Shown piece by piece: positions 1 to 15,800 of a DNA stretch of 64,000 bases. The first letter of the stretch is position 1; the number at the start of each line of letters is the position of its first letter. The notes under the pieces were generated by a model. The model was not told where the DNA came from and ran no database searches. It saw only the letters and a program-made list of their open reading frames with translations. Position numbers and translations under genes: made by a program. This stretch comes from Hyperoodon ampullatus (lineage: Eukaryota > Chordata > Mammalia > Artiodactyla > Ziphiidae). The stretch is taken from NCBI GenBank assembly GCA_949752795.1, contig CATKHW010000008.1, positions 2,480,001 through 2,544,000 on the forward strand, written 5' to 3'.

Positions 1-2649
1 TGACACTTGTCATCGCAATGTTCCAAGCCCTTGTCATCAAAATGCTCCATTACCTTTGTCATCTCAATACTCCATGACACTTGGTATCACCATGCTCCAT
101 GCCATTGTCATCACAATGGACAATGACATATGTCATCACATTGCTCCGTGACACCTGTCTTCACAATATTCCATCACCTTGTCATCACAATGCACCATGC
201 CCACTGTCATCACAATAATCCATGAAACATACCAGAGCAATGTTCCATGCCCCTGTCATCACAATTCTCCATGCCCTTGTCATCACAATGCTCCATGACC
301 CCTGTCATCACAATGCTCCGTGACCCCAGTCATCACAATTCTTCATGACTTTGTCCTCACGATGGTCCATGCCATCGTCTCACAATGCTCTGTGACCTTT
401 GTCACCACAATGCTCCATGCCCTTGTCATCTCAATGCTCCATGCCCACTGTCATCAAAATAATCCATGAAACTTGTCAGCCCAATGTTCCATGACCCGGT
501 CATCATATTGCTCCATGCCCTTGTCATCACAATGCTCCATGACCCCTGTCATCACAGTGCTCCGTGACTCCAGTCATCACAATGATTCATGACATTTCTC
601 ATCACAGTGGTCCATGCCTTCGTCCCACAAGGCTCTGTGATCTTTGTCACCACAATGCTCCATGAAATTTTCATCACAGTGCTCTGTGTCCCTTGTCATC
701 ACAATGCTCCATGCCTTTGTCAGCACAATGCTCCATGACACTTGTCATCAAAATGCTCCATGCGCTTGTCAGCACAATGCCCCATGACCCATGTCATCAC
801 AATGTGCCATGCTCTTTTCAGCACAGTGCTCCACATCATTTCCATCGTTATGCTCCATAAACCTTGTCATCACAATGCTCCATGCACTTCTCATCAAAAT
901 TCTCTCTCACCACATATATCACAATGTTCCATCACTAGTCATCACAATACTCGCTCACCCCTGTCATCACAATGTTCCATGACCACTGTCATCACAGTGC
1001 TCCATGCCCTTATCATCACAATGCTCCATGACACCTGACATCACAATGTTCCATAACCCCTGTCACAAACTGCTCCATGACCCATTTCATCACAATGCTT
1101 CATGACCCCTGACATCACAATGTTCCATAACCCCTGTCATCAAAATATTCCATGACCCTTTTATTCAAATTGCTCCATAACCCTGTCATCACAATGCTCC
1201 CTGCCCTTCTCATCACAATGCACCATGCCCTTGTCACCAAAATGCCCCATGACATTTGTCATCACAAAGCTCCATGACCCTTGGCATCACAATGCTCCAT
1301 GCCGTTGTCATCACAATGCTCCATGACCCCTGTCATCACAATGCTCCGTGACTGCAGTCATCACAATGATTCAAGCCATTGTCATCACAATGTTCAATGA
1401 ATTCTCTGATAACATTGCTCCATGCCCTATTGATCACAATGCTCCATTACACCTGTCATAACAATGCTCCATGACCCCTCAATCACAATGTTCCACGGCC
1501 TTGTCATCAGAAGGCTCCATGACCCTTGTCATCACAATGCACCAAGACCTCTGTAATCACAATTCTCCATGCCCCTTTTCATCTCAATGTTCCATGAACA
1601 CTGTCATCACAATGCACCATGCCCTTCATCATAATGATTCATGCTATTTTAATCACAATGAAATTAAAATGCTACATGACCTCTGTCATCACAATGTTCC
1701 AAACCCTTCTGATCACAATGTTCCATAACACTTGTCATCACAAAACCCCATGAATCTTGTCATCACAATTATGCAAGGTCTTCTCATCACAATGCTCCAT
1801 GACCTTTGTCACCACAATGCTCAATACACTTTTCATCACAATGCTCCCTGACACTTGTCCTCAGTATGCTCCTGGAACACTGTCATGACAAGGATCCATG
1901 CCTAATTCATCACAATGATCCATTCCCTTTTCATGACAAATCTCCAAGACCACTGTTATCACAATGCTCTGTGACTTCAGTCATCACAATGCTTCATGAC
2001 ATTTGTCATCACAATGGTCCATGACCTGGTCACACAAAGCTCTGTGACCTTTGTCATCACAATGCTCCATGAAATTTTTATCACAATGCTCTGTGAACCT
2101 TGTCATCACAAAGCTCCATGCCTTTGTCAGCACAATGTTCCATGAACATTTTCATCAGAATGCTCCATGCCCTTGTCATCACAATGCTACATGACCCTTG
2201 TCATCGCAATGATCCAAGCCCTTGTCATCAAAATGCTCCATTACCTTTGTCATCACAATCCTCCATGACACTTGGTATCACAGTGCTCCATGCCATTGTC
2301 ATCACAATGGACAATGACATATGTCATCACAAGGCTCCCTGACACCTGTCTTCACAATACTCCATGACCTTGTCATCACAATGTTCCATGCCCTTGTCAT
2401 CACAATGCGCCATGCCCACTGTCATCACAATAATCCATGAAACATGTCAGACCAATGTTCCATGCCCCTGTCGTCACAATGATCCTTGCCCTTGTAATCA
2501 CAATGCTCCATGACACCTGTCATCACAATGCTCCGTGACTCCAGTCATCACAATGCTTCATGACCTTTGTCCTCACAATGGTCCATGCCATCGTCACACA
2601 AGGCTCTGTGACCTTTGTCACAACAATGCTCCATGCCCTTGTCATCTCA

Positions 2650-3540
2650 ATGCTCCAGGCCCACTGTCATCACAATAATCCATGAGACTTGTCAGACCAA
2701 TGTTCCATGCCCCTGTCATCACAATGCTCCATGCCCTTGTCATCACAATGCTCCATGACCCCTGTCATCACCAGGCTCCGTGACTCAATTCATCACAATG
2801 TTTCATGCCCTTTCTCATCACAATGGTCCATGCCCTCGTCACACAAGGCTCTGTGATCATTGTCACCACAATGCTCCATGAAATTTTCATCACAATGCTC
2901 TGTGTCCCTTGACATCACAATGCTCCATGCCTTGTCAGCACAATGCTGCATGACTCTTGTCATCAAAATGCTCCATGCGCTTGTCAGCACAATATTCCAT
3001 GACCCATGTCATCACAATGTGCCATGCTCTTTTCATCACAATGCTCCACATCTTTTTCATCGCTATCCTCCATAAAATTTGTCATCACAATGTTCCATGC
3101 ACTTCTCATCAAAATGCTCTCTCACCACATGTATCACAATGTTCCATCAGTAGTCATCAAAATACTTGCTCACCACTGTTATCACAATGTTCCATCACCA
3201 CTGTCATCACAGTGCTACATGCCCTTATCATCACAATGCTCCATGACCCCTGACATCACAATGTTCCATAACCCCTGTCACAAAATGCTCCATGACACTT
3301 TTATTCAAATTGCTCCATGACCCTGTCATCACAATGCTCCCTGCCCTTCTCATCACAATGCACCACGCCCTTGTCATCAAAATGCCCCATGACATTTGTC
3401 ATCACAAAACTCCATGACCCTTAGCATCACAATGCTCCATGCCCTTGTCATCACAATGCTCCATTACACCTGTCATAACAATGATCCATTACCCCTGCCA
3501 TCACAATGTTCCACGGCCTTGTCATCTCAAGGCTCCATGA
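2650..3540. repeat. Intra-array duplicated segment, copy 1
   Basis: This segment matches 7,790-8,820 much more closely than other parts of the array. Shared private variants include CACCAGGCTCCGTGACTCAA, a run of CTCTGTGTCCCTTGACATCA, the ATCAGTAGTC/ATCAGAAGTC form of marker M1 and AAATACTTGCTCACCACTGT. It indicates a duplication of roughly 0.9 kb within the array. Confidence 0.7.
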
Positions 3541-6500
3541 CCCTTGTCATCACAATGCTCCAAGACCTCTGTAATCACAATTCTCCATGCCACTTTTCAT
3601 CTCAATGCTCCAAGGACACTGTCATCACAATGCACCATGCCCATCATCATAATGATTCATGTTATTGTCATCACAATGAAATCAAATTGCTCCATGTCCT
3701 CTGTCATCACAATGCTCCAAAACCTTCTGATCACAATGTTCCATAACACTTGTCATCACATGCCCCATGACGCTCGTCATCACAATTATGCAAGGTCTTC
3801 TCATCACCATGCTCCATGACCTTTGTCACCACAATGCTCAATACACTTGGCATCACAATACTCGCTGACAATTGTAATCAGTATGCATTTTGAACACTGT
3901 CATGACAAGGCTCCATGCCTTTTTCATCACAATGATCCATTCCCTTTTCATCACAATGCTCCAAGACCCCTGTTATCACAATGCTCCGTGACTCCAGTCA
4001 TCACAATGCTTCATGACACTTTTCATCACAATTGTACATGACCTGGTCACACAAAGCACTGTGACCTTTGTCACCACAATGCTCCATGAAATATTTATCA
4101 CAATGCTCTGTGACCCTTGTCATCACAAAGCTCCATGCCTTTGTCAGCACAATGCTCCATGACCCTTGTCATCACAATGCTCGATGTGTGTGTCAGCACA
4201 ATGCTCCATAACCCATGTCATCACAATGCACCATGCACTTGTCATCACAATGCTCCACATCCTTGTCATCAAAATGCTCCATAAACATTGTCATCACAAG
4301 GCTCCATGCACTTCTCCTCAAAATGCCTTCTCACCACTGATATCACAATTTTCCATCACTAGTAATCACAGTATTTTCTCAACCCTGTCATCACAATATT
4401 CCATGACCCCTGTAATCACAATTCTCCATGCCCTTGTCATCACAAAGCTCCATGACGCATGTCATTAGAATGCTCCATGGCCTTCTCATCACAATGCTCC
4501 ATGCCCTTGTCATCACAATGCTCCATGAACCCTGTCATCAAAATGCACCGTGCCCATCACCATAATATTTCATGCTATTGTCATCACAATGAAATAAAAA
4601 TGCTACATGACCTCTGTCATCACAATGCACCAAACCCTTCTGATCACAATGTTCCATAACACTTGTCATCACAATGCCCCATGATGCTGGTCATCATAAT
4701 TATCCATGGACTTCTCATCACAATGCTCCATGATCTTTGTCATCACAATGCTCAATACAATTATCATCACAATGCTCCCTGACACCTGTCTTCACAATAG
4801 TCCGTGACCTTGTCATCACAATGTTCCATGCCCTTGTCATCACAATGCGCCATGCCCACTGTCATCACAATAATCCATGAAACATGTCAGACCAACGTTC
4901 CATGCCCCTGTCATCACAATGATCCATGCCCTTGTCATCACAATGCTACATGACCCCTGTCATCACAATGTTCCGTGACTCCAGTCATCACAATGCTTCA
5001 TGACCTTTGTCCTCACAGTGGTCCATGCCCTCGTCACACAAGGCTCTGTGACCTTTGTCACCACAATGCTCCATGCCCTTGACATCTCAGTGCTCCATGC
5101 CCACTGTCATCACAATAATCCATGAAACTTGTCAGACCAATGTTACATGCCCCTGTCATCACATTGTTCCATGCCCTTGTCATCACAGAGCTCCATGACC
5201 TCTCTCATAACAGTGCTCCGTGACTCCAGTCATCACAATGATTCATGACCTTTCTCCTCACAATGGTCCATGCCCTCGTCACACAAGGCTCTGTGACATT
5301 TGTCACCACAATGCTCCATGAATATTTCATCACAATGCTCTGTGTCCATTGTTATCAAAATGCTACATGCCTTTGTCAGCACCATGCTCCTTGACACTTG
5401 TCATCAAAATGCTCCATGCGCTTGTCAGCACAATGCTCCATGACCCATGTCATCCCAATGCGCCACGTGCTTGTCATCACTATACTCCACATCCTTATCA
5501 TTGGTATGCTCCATTACACTTTTCATCACAATGCTCCATGCAATTATCATCAAAATGCTCTCTCACCACATATATCACAATGTTACATCACTAGTCAGCA
5601 CAATACTCCGTCACCCCTGTCATCACAGTGTTCCATGACCTCTGTCATCACAGTGCTACATGCCCTTATCATCACAATGCTCCATGACCCCTGACATCAC
5701 AATGTTCCACGACCCCTGTCACAAAGTGCTCCATGACCTATTTCATCACAATGCTTCATAACCCCTGACATCACAATGTTCCATATCCCCTCTCATCAAA
5801 ATATTCCATGACCCTTTTCATCAAATTGCTCCATGACCCTGTCATCACAATGCTCCCTGTCCTTCTCATCTCAATGCACCCTGCCCTTTTCGTCAACATG
5901 CCCCATGACCTTTGTCATCACAAAGCTCCATGACACTTGACATCACAATGCTCCATGCCATTGTCATCACAATTCTCAATGAAATCTCTCATCACATTTC
6001 TCCATGCCCTTGTCATCACAATGCTCCATTACAACTGTCATAACAATGCTCCATGACCCCTGCCATCACAATGTTCCACGGCCTTGTCACCACAAGGCTC
6101 CATGACCCTTGTCATCACAATGCACCAAGACCTCTGTAATCACAATTCTCCATGCCCCTTTTCATCTCAATGCTCCATGAACCCTGTCATCATAATGCAC
6201 CATGCCCATCACCATAAAGATTCATGCTATTGTCATCACAATTTAATTAAAATGCTCCATGACCTCTGTCATCACAATGCTCCAAACCCTTCTGATCACA
6301 ATGTTCCATAACACTTGTCATCACAATACCCCATGACGCTCGTCATCACAATTATTCAAGGTCTTCTCATCACAATGCTCCATGACCTTTGCACCAATAT
6401 GCACAATACACTTGTCATCACAATGCTCCCGGACACTTGTCATCAGTATGCTCCTTGAACACTGTCATGACAAGGATCCATGCCTATTTCATCACAATGA

Positions 6501-7789
6501 TCCATTCCCTTTTCATGACAATGCTCCAAGATCACTTTTATCACAGTGCTCACTGACTTCAGTCATCACAATGCTTCATGACATTTGTCATCACAATGGT
6601 CCATGACCTCGTCACACAAAGCTCTGTGACCTTTGTCACCCCAATGCGCCATGAACTTTAAATCACAATTCTCTGTGATCCTAGTCATCACAAAGCTCCA
6701 TGCCTTTCTCAGCACAATGCTCCATGACCATTGTCATCACAATGCTGGATGTGCATGTCAGCACAATGCTCCATAACCCATGTCACCACAAAGCTCCATG
6801 AAATTTTTATCACAATGCTCTGTGACACTTGTCATCACAAAGCTCCATGCCTTTCTCAGCACAATGCTCCATGACCCTTGTCATCACAATGCTCGACGCG
6901 CGTGTCAGCACAATGCTCCATAACCCATGTCATCACAATGTGCCATGCACTTGTCATCACAATGTTCCACATCCTTGTCATCAAAATGCTCGATAAACCT
7001 TGTCATCACAATGCTCCATGCACTTCTCCTCAAAATGCTCTCTCACCACTGCTATCACAATGTTCCATCACTAGTCATCACAATACACCCTCACCCCTGT
7101 CACCACAATGTTCCATGACCCCTGTCATCACAATGCTACATGCCCTTATCATCACAATGCTCCATTACACCTGACATAAAAATGTCCCATAACCCCTGTA
7201 ATAAAAATGCTCCATGACCCTTTTCATCACAAAGATCCATGACCCCTGGTATCACAATGTTCTATAACCCATGTCAACAAAATATTCCATGACACTTTTC
7301 ATCAAACTGCTCCATGACACTGTCATCACAATGCTCCCTGCCCTTCTCATCACAATTCACCACGCCCTTGTCATCAAAATGCTCCATGACCTTTGTCATC
7401 ACAAATGACCATGACCCTTAGCATCACAATGCACCATTCCTTTGTCATCACAATGCTGCATGAACCCTCTCATCACATTGTTCCATGCATTTGTCATCCC
7501 AAATCTCCAGGACGCTTGTAATCACAATTCTCGATGCCCTTCTCATCACAATGCTCCATGACGCATGTCATCAGAATGCTCCATGGCCTTCTCACCACAA
7601 TGCTCCATGACCCCTGTCATCACAATGCTCCATGCACTTGTCATCAGAATGCTCCACGACCCCTGTCATCACAATGCTCCGTGACTACAGTCATCACAAT
7701 GCTTCATGACCTTGGTCATCACAATGGTCCATGCACTCGTCACACAAGGCTCTGTGACCTTTTCACCACAATGCTCCATGCCCTAGTCC

Positions 7790-8820
7790 TCTCAATGCTC
7801 CATGCCCACTGTCATCACAATAATCCATGAAACTTGTCAGACCAATGTTCCATGCCCCTGTCATCACAATGCTCCATGCCCTTGTCATCACAATGCTCCA
7901 TGACCCCTGTCATCACCAGGCTCCGTGACTCAATTCATCTCAATGTTTCATGCACTTTCTCATCACAATGGTCCATGCCCTCGTCACACAAGGCTCTGTG
8001 ATCTTTGTCACCACAATGCTCCATGAAATTTTCATCACAATGCTCTGTGTCCCTTGACATCACAATGCTCCATGCCTTTGTCAGCACAATGCTCCATGAC
8101 ACTTGTCATCAAAATGCTCCAAGCGTTTGTCAGCACAATGTTCCATGACCCATGTCATCACAATGTGCCACGCTCTTCATCACAATGCTCCACATCCTTT
8201 TCATCGCTATCCTCCATAAAACTTGTCATCACAATGTTCCATGCACTTCTAATCAAAATGCTCTCTCACCACATATATCACAATGTTCCATCAGAAGTCA
8301 TCAAAATACTTGCTCACCACTGTCATCACAATATTCCATGACCACAGTCATCACAGTGCTACATGCCCTTATCATCACAATGCTCCATGACACCTGACAT
8401 CACAATGTTCCATAACCCCTGTCACAAAATGCTCCATGACCCATTTCATCACAATGCTTCATGACCCCTGACATCACAATGTTCCATAACCCCTGTCATC
8501 AAAATATTCCATGGCCCTTTTATTCAAATTGCTCCATGACCCTGTCATCACAATGCTCCCTGCGCTTCTCATCACAATGCACCACGCCCTTGTCATCAAA
8601 ATGCCCCATGACATTTGTCATCACAAAGCTCCATGACCCTTGGCATCACAATGCTCCATGCCATTGTCATCACAATGCTCAATGAAATCTCTCATCACAT
8701 TGCTCCATGCCCTTGTCATAACAGTGCTCCATTACAACTGTCATAACAATGATCCATGACCCCTAGCATCACAATGTTCCACCGCCTTGTCATCTCAAGG
8801 CTCCATGACCCTTGTCATCA
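7790..8820. repeat. Intra-array duplicated segment, copy 2
   Basis: Partner of 2,650-3,540, carrying the same private variants in the same order with few substitutions and small unit gains or losses. The distance between the partners is about 5.1 kb, so this is a non-adjacent copy. Confidence 0.7.
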
Positions 8821-9950
8821 CAATGCTCCAAGACCCCTGTAATCACAATGCTCCATGCCCTTGTCGTCACAAATATCCTTGACTCATGTCATCAGAATGC
8901 TCCATGGCCTTCTCATCACAATGCTCCATGCACTTTTAATCACAATGCTCCAAGACCCCTGTAATCAAAATGCTCCATGCCCCTATTCATCAGAATGCTC
9001 CATGAGACTTGTCATCACAAGACTCCATGGTTTTCTCATCACACTGCTCCAGGACCTTGTCATCACAATGCTCCATTCCTTTGTCATCACAATGCTCCTT
9101 GACCCCTGTCATCACAATACTCCACGAATATTTTCACCCCAATGCTCCATGACCTTCTCATCAAAATGCTTCTTTCCCTTGTCATCACAAAGCTCCAAGA
9201 CCCCTGTAATCACAATGCTCCATGCCCCTTGTCATTATAGTGCTCCATGATGCTCGTCATCACAATTATCCGTGATCATCTCAACACAATGCTCCACGGT
9301 CTTGCCATCACAATGCTCCATGGCCTGGTCATCACAATGCTCCATGTCCCATGTCATCACAATTCTCCCCGTCCTTGTCATCACAATGCTCCATGACACT
9401 TCTTATCACAAAGTTACATGATCGTGTCATTACAATTCTACATTCACTTGTCATTGCAATGCTCTATGACCCCTGTCATTGCAAGCTCCCTGCGGTTGTC
9501 ATGACAATGCTTCACGACATTGTAATCAAAATTCTCAATGGCCCTTGTCATCACAATGGTCCATGCACTTGTCATCACAATGCTCCATGACCCTTGTCAT
9601 CACAGTGTCCCAAGCCCTTGTCATCAAAATGCTCCATTATCTTTATCATCACAATCCTCCATGACACTTTTTATCACAAAGCTCCGTGCCATTGTCATCA
9701 CAATGGACAATGACATATGTCATCACAATGCTCCCTGACACCTGTCTTCACAATAATCCATGACCTTGTCATCACAATGTTCCATGCCCTTGTCATCACA
9801 ATGCGCCATGCCCACTGTCATCACAATAATCCATGAAACTTCTCAGACCAATGTTCCATGCCCCTGTCATCACAATGCACCATGCCATTGTCATCACAAT
9901 GCTCAATGACCCCTGACATCACAATGCTCCGTGACTTCAGTCATCACAAT

Positions 9951-10000
9951 GCTTCATGACCTTTGTCATCACAATGCTTCATGACCTTTGTCATCACAAT
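9951..10000. repeat. Exact one-unit (25-bp) duplication
   Basis: The unit beginning GCTTCATGACCTTTGTCATC occurs twice in immediate succession without a difference (9,951-9,975 and 9,976-10,000), whereas unrelated neighbours differ at several sites. This marks a recent single-unit gain. Confidence 0.85.
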
Positions 10001-10049
10001 GGTCCATTCCCTCGTCACACAAAGCTCTATGACCTTTGTCACCACAATG

Positions 10050-10655
10050 GTCCATGTCCTTGTCATCACAAAGCTCCATGACGCATGTCATCAGAATGCT
10101 CCATTGCATTCTCATCACAATGCTCCTTGCCCTTGTCATCACAATGCTTCAAAACCCCTGTAATCACAATGCTCCATGCACCTTTTCATCAGAATGCTCC
10201 ATGCCCATTTTCATCAAAATGCTCCATGACCCCTGACATCACAATGTTCCATAAACCCTGTCATCAAAATGTTCCATGACACTTTTCATCAATTTGCTCC
10301 ATGACCCTGTCATCACAATGCTCCCTGCCCTTCTCACCACAATGCATCACGAACTCGTCATCAAAATGCTCCATGACCTTTGTCATCACAAAGCTCCATG
10401 ACCCTTGGCATCAAAATGCTCCATGCCATTTCATCACAATGCTACATGAAACCTCTCATCACATTGCTCCATGACCTTGTCAGCACAATGCTCCATGACG
10501 CTTGTCATCACAATGCTCGATACTCTTCTCATCACAATGCTCCATGCCCTTGTCATTACAATCCCCCATGACACATGTATCACAGTGTTCCGTGCCCTAG
10601 TCATCACAATGCTCCATGCCGAATCTCATCACAATAATCCATAAAATTTTCAGAC
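10050..10655. repeat. Intra-array duplicated segment, copy 1 (second pair)
   Basis: This segment matches 12,215-12,830 in order and in private variants: CATCAATTTGCTCCATGACC, a shortened unit GCCATTTCATCACAATGCTA, the CGATACTCTTCTCATCACAA unit and ATGCCGAATCTCATCACAAT. A third, shorter copy of the last two variants is near 16,870-17,010. Confidence 0.7.
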
Positions 10656-12214
10656 TAATGTTCCATGCCCTTGTCATCACAATGCTCCATTACCCCTGTC
10701 ATAACAATGCTCCATGAACCCTGCCATCACAATGATCCACGGCCTTGTCATTCAAGGCTCCATGACCCTTGTCATCACAATGATCCAAGACCCATGTAAT
10801 CACAATTTTCCATGCCCTTGTCATCACAAAGATTCATGACACATGTCATCAGAACGCTCCGAGGCCTTCTCATCACAATGCTCCATGGCCTTGTCATCAC
10901 AATTTTCCATAACCCCTTTTCTCAAAATGTTCCATGACACTTTTCATCAATTTGCACCAAGACCCTGTCATCACAATGCTCCCTGCCCTTCTCATCACAA
11001 TGCACAACGACCTTGTCATCAAAATGCTTCATGACCTCTGTCATCACAATGCACCACGCCCTTGTCATCAAAATGCCGCATGACCTTTGTCATCACAAAG
11101 CTCCGTTACCCCTGTCATAACAATGATCCATGACCCCTGCCATCACAAGGTTCCACGGCCTTGTCATCACAAGCCTCCATGACCCTTGTCATCCCAGTGC
11201 TCCAAGACCCCTGTAATCACAAATCTCCATGCCCTTCTCATCACAAAGCTCCATGACGCATGTCATCTGAATGCTCCATGGCCTTATCATCACAATGCTC
11301 CATGCCCTTGTCATCACAATGCTCCAACACCCCTGTAATCGCAATGCTCCATGCCGCTTTTTATCTCACTGCTCCATGAACCCTTTCATCAAAATGCACC
11401 GTGTCCATCACCATAATATTTCATGCTATTGTCATCACAATGAAATCAAACTACTCAATGATCTCTGTCATCACAATGCACCAAACCCTTCTGATCAGAA
11501 AGTTCCATAACACTTGTCATCACAATGCCCCATGAGGCTGGTCATCACAATTATCCATGGACTTCTCATCACAATGCTCCATGATCTTTGTCATCACAAT
11601 GCTCAATACACTTATCATCACAATGCTCCCTGACAGTTGTCATCAGTATGCTCCTTGAACCCTGTCATGACAAGGCTCCATGCATTTTTCATCACAATGA
11701 TCCATTCCCTTTTCATCGAAATGCTCCAAGACCCCTGCAGTCACAATGCTCCATGTACTTGTCATCACAAAGCTCAATGACGCATGTCATCAGAATGCTC
11801 CATTGCCTTCTCATCACAATACTCCTTGCCCTTGTCATCACATTGCTTCAAAACCCCTGTAATCACAATGCTCCATGCACCTTTTCATCAGAATGCTCCA
11901 TGACCCTTTTCATCACAATGCTCCCTGACACCTGTCTTCACAATACTCCATGACTTTGTCATCACAATGTTCCATTCCCTTGTCATCACAATGCGCCAGG
12001 CCCACTGTCATCACAATAATCCAGGAAATTTGTCAGACCAATGTTCCATGCCCCAGTCATCACAATGCACCATGCCTTTGTCATCACAATGCTCAATGAC
12101 CCCTGTCATCACAATGTTCCGTGACTTCAGTCATCACAATGCTTCATGACGTTTGTCATCACAATGGTCCATTCCCTCGTCACACAAGGCTCTGTGACCT
12201 TTGTCACCACAATG

Positions 12215-12830
12215 CTCCTTTTCCTGTCATCACAAAGCTCCATGACGCATGTCATCAGAATGCTCCAATGCCTTCTCATCACAATGCTCCTTGCCCTTGT
12301 CATCACAATGCTTCAAAACCCCTGTAATCACAATGCTCCATGCACCATTTCATCAGAGTGCTCCATGACCATTTTCATCAAAATGCTCCATGACCCCTGA
12401 CATCACAATGTTCCATAACCCCTGTAATCAAAATGTTCCATGACACTTTTCATCAATTTGCTCCATGACCCTGTCATCACAATGATCCCTGACCTTCTCA
12501 TCACAATGCACCACGACCTTGTCATCAAAATGCTCCATGACCTTTGTCATCACAAAGCTCCATGACCCTTGGCATCACAATGCTCCATGCCATTTCATCA
12601 CAATGCTACATGAAACCTCTCATCACATTGCTCCATGCCCTTGTCAGCACAATGTTCCATGTCGCTTGTCATCACAATGCTCGATACTCTTCTCATCACA
12701 ATTCTCCATGCCCTTGTCATTACAATCCCCCATGACACATGTGTCACAGTGTTCCGTGCCCTAGTCATCACAATGCTCCATGCCGAATCTCATCACAATA
12801 ATCCATGAAATTTTCAGACCAATATTCCAT
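12215..12830. repeat. Intra-array duplicated segment, copy 2 (second pair)
   Basis: Partner of 10,050-10,655, offset by about 2,165 bp. The shortened unit GCCATTTCATCACAATGCTA and the ATGCCGAATCTCATCACAAT unit recur in the same order and spacing. Confidence 0.7.
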
Positions 12831-15800
12831 GGCCTTTTCAGCACAATGCTCCATGACCCTTGTCATCACAGTGCTCCAAGACAACTGTAATCACAATTTT
12901 CCATGCCCTTGTCGTAACAAAGATTCATGACACATGTCATCAGAATGCTCTGAGGCCTTCTCATCACAATGCTCCATGCCCTTGTCATCACAATGATCCA
13001 AGACCCCTGTAATCACAATGCTCCATGCCCCTTGTCATTACAGTGCTCCATGGCGCTCGTCATCACAATTATCCGTGATCTTCTCAACACAATGCTCCAC
13101 GGTCTTGCCATCACAATGCTCCATGTCCCATGTAATCACAATTCTCCATGCCTTTGTCAGCAAAATGCTACATGATCTTGTCATCACAATGCTCCATGCA
13201 TTTGTCATCACAATTCTCCATTAACAGTGTCATCACAATCCTCCGTGAACCTTGGAATCACATAGTTTCATGCCCTTGTCATCACAATGCTCCGTGATTC
13301 TTGAAATGAAAATGTTCCATGACCTGTGTCATCACAATGCTCCAAACTCTTGTGATCACAATGTTCCATAACAGTTGTCATCACAACGCTCCATGATGCC
13401 TGTCATCAGAATACTCTATGCCCTTGTCATCACAATGCTCCATGAACTTTGTCATCACAATGCTCCCTGACACTTTTCGACAGAATGCTCCTTGAACCCT
13501 GTCATGAAAAGGCTCCATGCCTTTTTCATCACAATGCCCCACGCCCTTTTCATCACAATGCTCCATGCCATTGTCATTGCAATACTCCACAAGCTTGTCA
13601 TCAGAATGCTCCATGACCCTTGTCATCACAATGCTCCATGACCCATGTCATCACAATGCTCCATGACACCTGTCATCACAATGCTCCATGCCCCTTGTCA
13701 TTACAGTGCTCCATGACGCTCGTCATCAAAATTATCCATGGTCTTCTCATCACAATGCTCCACCGTCTTGCCACCACAATGCTCCATGACACTTCTCATC
13801 ACAATGTTACATGCTCTTGTCATCACAGTTCTCCATGCACTTGTCATCGCAATGCTCCATGACCCCTGTCATAGCAAGCTCCATGTGCTTTTCATCACAA
13901 TGCTTCAGGAACTTGTCATCAAATTTCTCAATGGCCCTTGTCATCACAATCCTCCATGCCCTTGTCATCAAAATGCTCCATGACCCTTTTCATCACAATG
14001 CTCCAAACCCCTGTCATCACAATGCTCTTTTAACTTTGTCATCACATTCCTCCATGACACTTGGCATCACATTACTCCATGCCATTGTCATCACAATGGA
14101 CCATGACATATGTCATCACAATTACCTCAGACCCCTGTCTTCACAGTACTCCATGACCACTCATCATAATGCTCCATGCTCTTCTTACCAGAATGCGCCT
14201 TGCCCACTTTCATCACAATAAACCATGAAACTTCTCAGACCAATGCACCATGCCCCTGTCATCAGTATGCTCCATACTCTTGTCATCACAATGTTCCGTG
14301 ACTCCAGTCATCACAATGCTTCATGACCTTTGTCATCACAATGGTCCTTGACCTCGTCATCACAAGACTCTGTGACCATTGTCACCACAATGCTCCATGA
14401 ACTTTTCATCACAATGCTCTGTGACCGTTGTCGTCACAATGTTCCATGCCTTTGTCATCACAATGCTGCATGCGCTTCTCAGCACAATGCTCCATGACCC
14501 ATGTCATCAAAATGCGCCATGCAATTGTCATCACAATGCTCCACAGCCTTGTCATCACAATGCTCCATAAACCTTGTCATCACAATGCTACATAAACCTT
14601 GTCATCACAATGCTCCATGCACTTCTCATCAAAATGCTTTCTCACCACTGATATCACAATGTTCCATCAGTAGTCATCACAATACTCCCTTACCACTGTA
14701 ATCACAATTTTCCATGACCTCTGTCATCACAATGCCACATGCCATATCATCACAATGCTCCATGACCCCTGACATCAAAATGTTCCATATCCTCTGTCAT
14801 CAGAATGCTCCATCACCCTTTACATCACAATGCTCCAAGACCCCTGACATCACAGTGTTCCATAACCACTGTCATCAAAATGTTCCATGACCCTTTTCAT
14901 CAAATTGCTCCATGACCCTGTCATCACAATGCACCATGTCCATCATCATAATGCTTCATGCTATTGTCATCACAGTGAAATCAATATGCTCCATGACCTC
15001 TGTCATCAAAATGCTCCAAACCCTTGTGATCACAATGTTCCATAACCATTGTCATCGCAGTGCACCATGACGTTCATCATCACAATTATCCATGGTCTTC
15101 TCATCACAGTGCTCCATGACCTTTGTCATCACAATGCTCAATACACTTGTCATCACAATGCTCCCTGACACTTGTCATCAGTATGCTCCTTGAACCCTGT
15201 CATGACAAGGCTCCATTCCTTTTACATCACAATGATCCATACCATTTTCATCACAATGCTCCAAGACCCCTGTCATCTCAATGTTCTGTTAATCCAGTCA
15301 TCACGAGGCTTCATGACATTTGTCATCACAATGGTCCATGTCCTCGTCACAAAAGGCTCTGTGACCTTTCTCACCACAATGCTCCATGAACTTTTCATCA
15401 CAATGCTCTGTGATCCTTGTCATCACCATGCTGCATGTCTTTGTCAGCACAATGCTCCATGACCCTTGTCATCACAATGCTCCATGCACTTGTGAGCACA
15501 ATGCTCCATAACCCATGTCATCACATTGAGCCATGCGCTTGTCATCACAATGCTCCACATTTTTGTCATTACAGTGCTCCAAAAACCTTATCATCACAAT
15601 GCTCCATGCACTTCTCATCAAAATGCTCTCTCCCCCCTGTCATCACAATGTTCCATGATCCCTGTCATGACAATGCTGCATGACCTTATCATCACAATGC
15701 TCCATGAACCCTGACATCACAATGTTCCATAACCCCTGTCATCAAAATGCTCCATGACCCTTTTCATCACAATGCTCCATGACCCCTGACATAACAGTGT

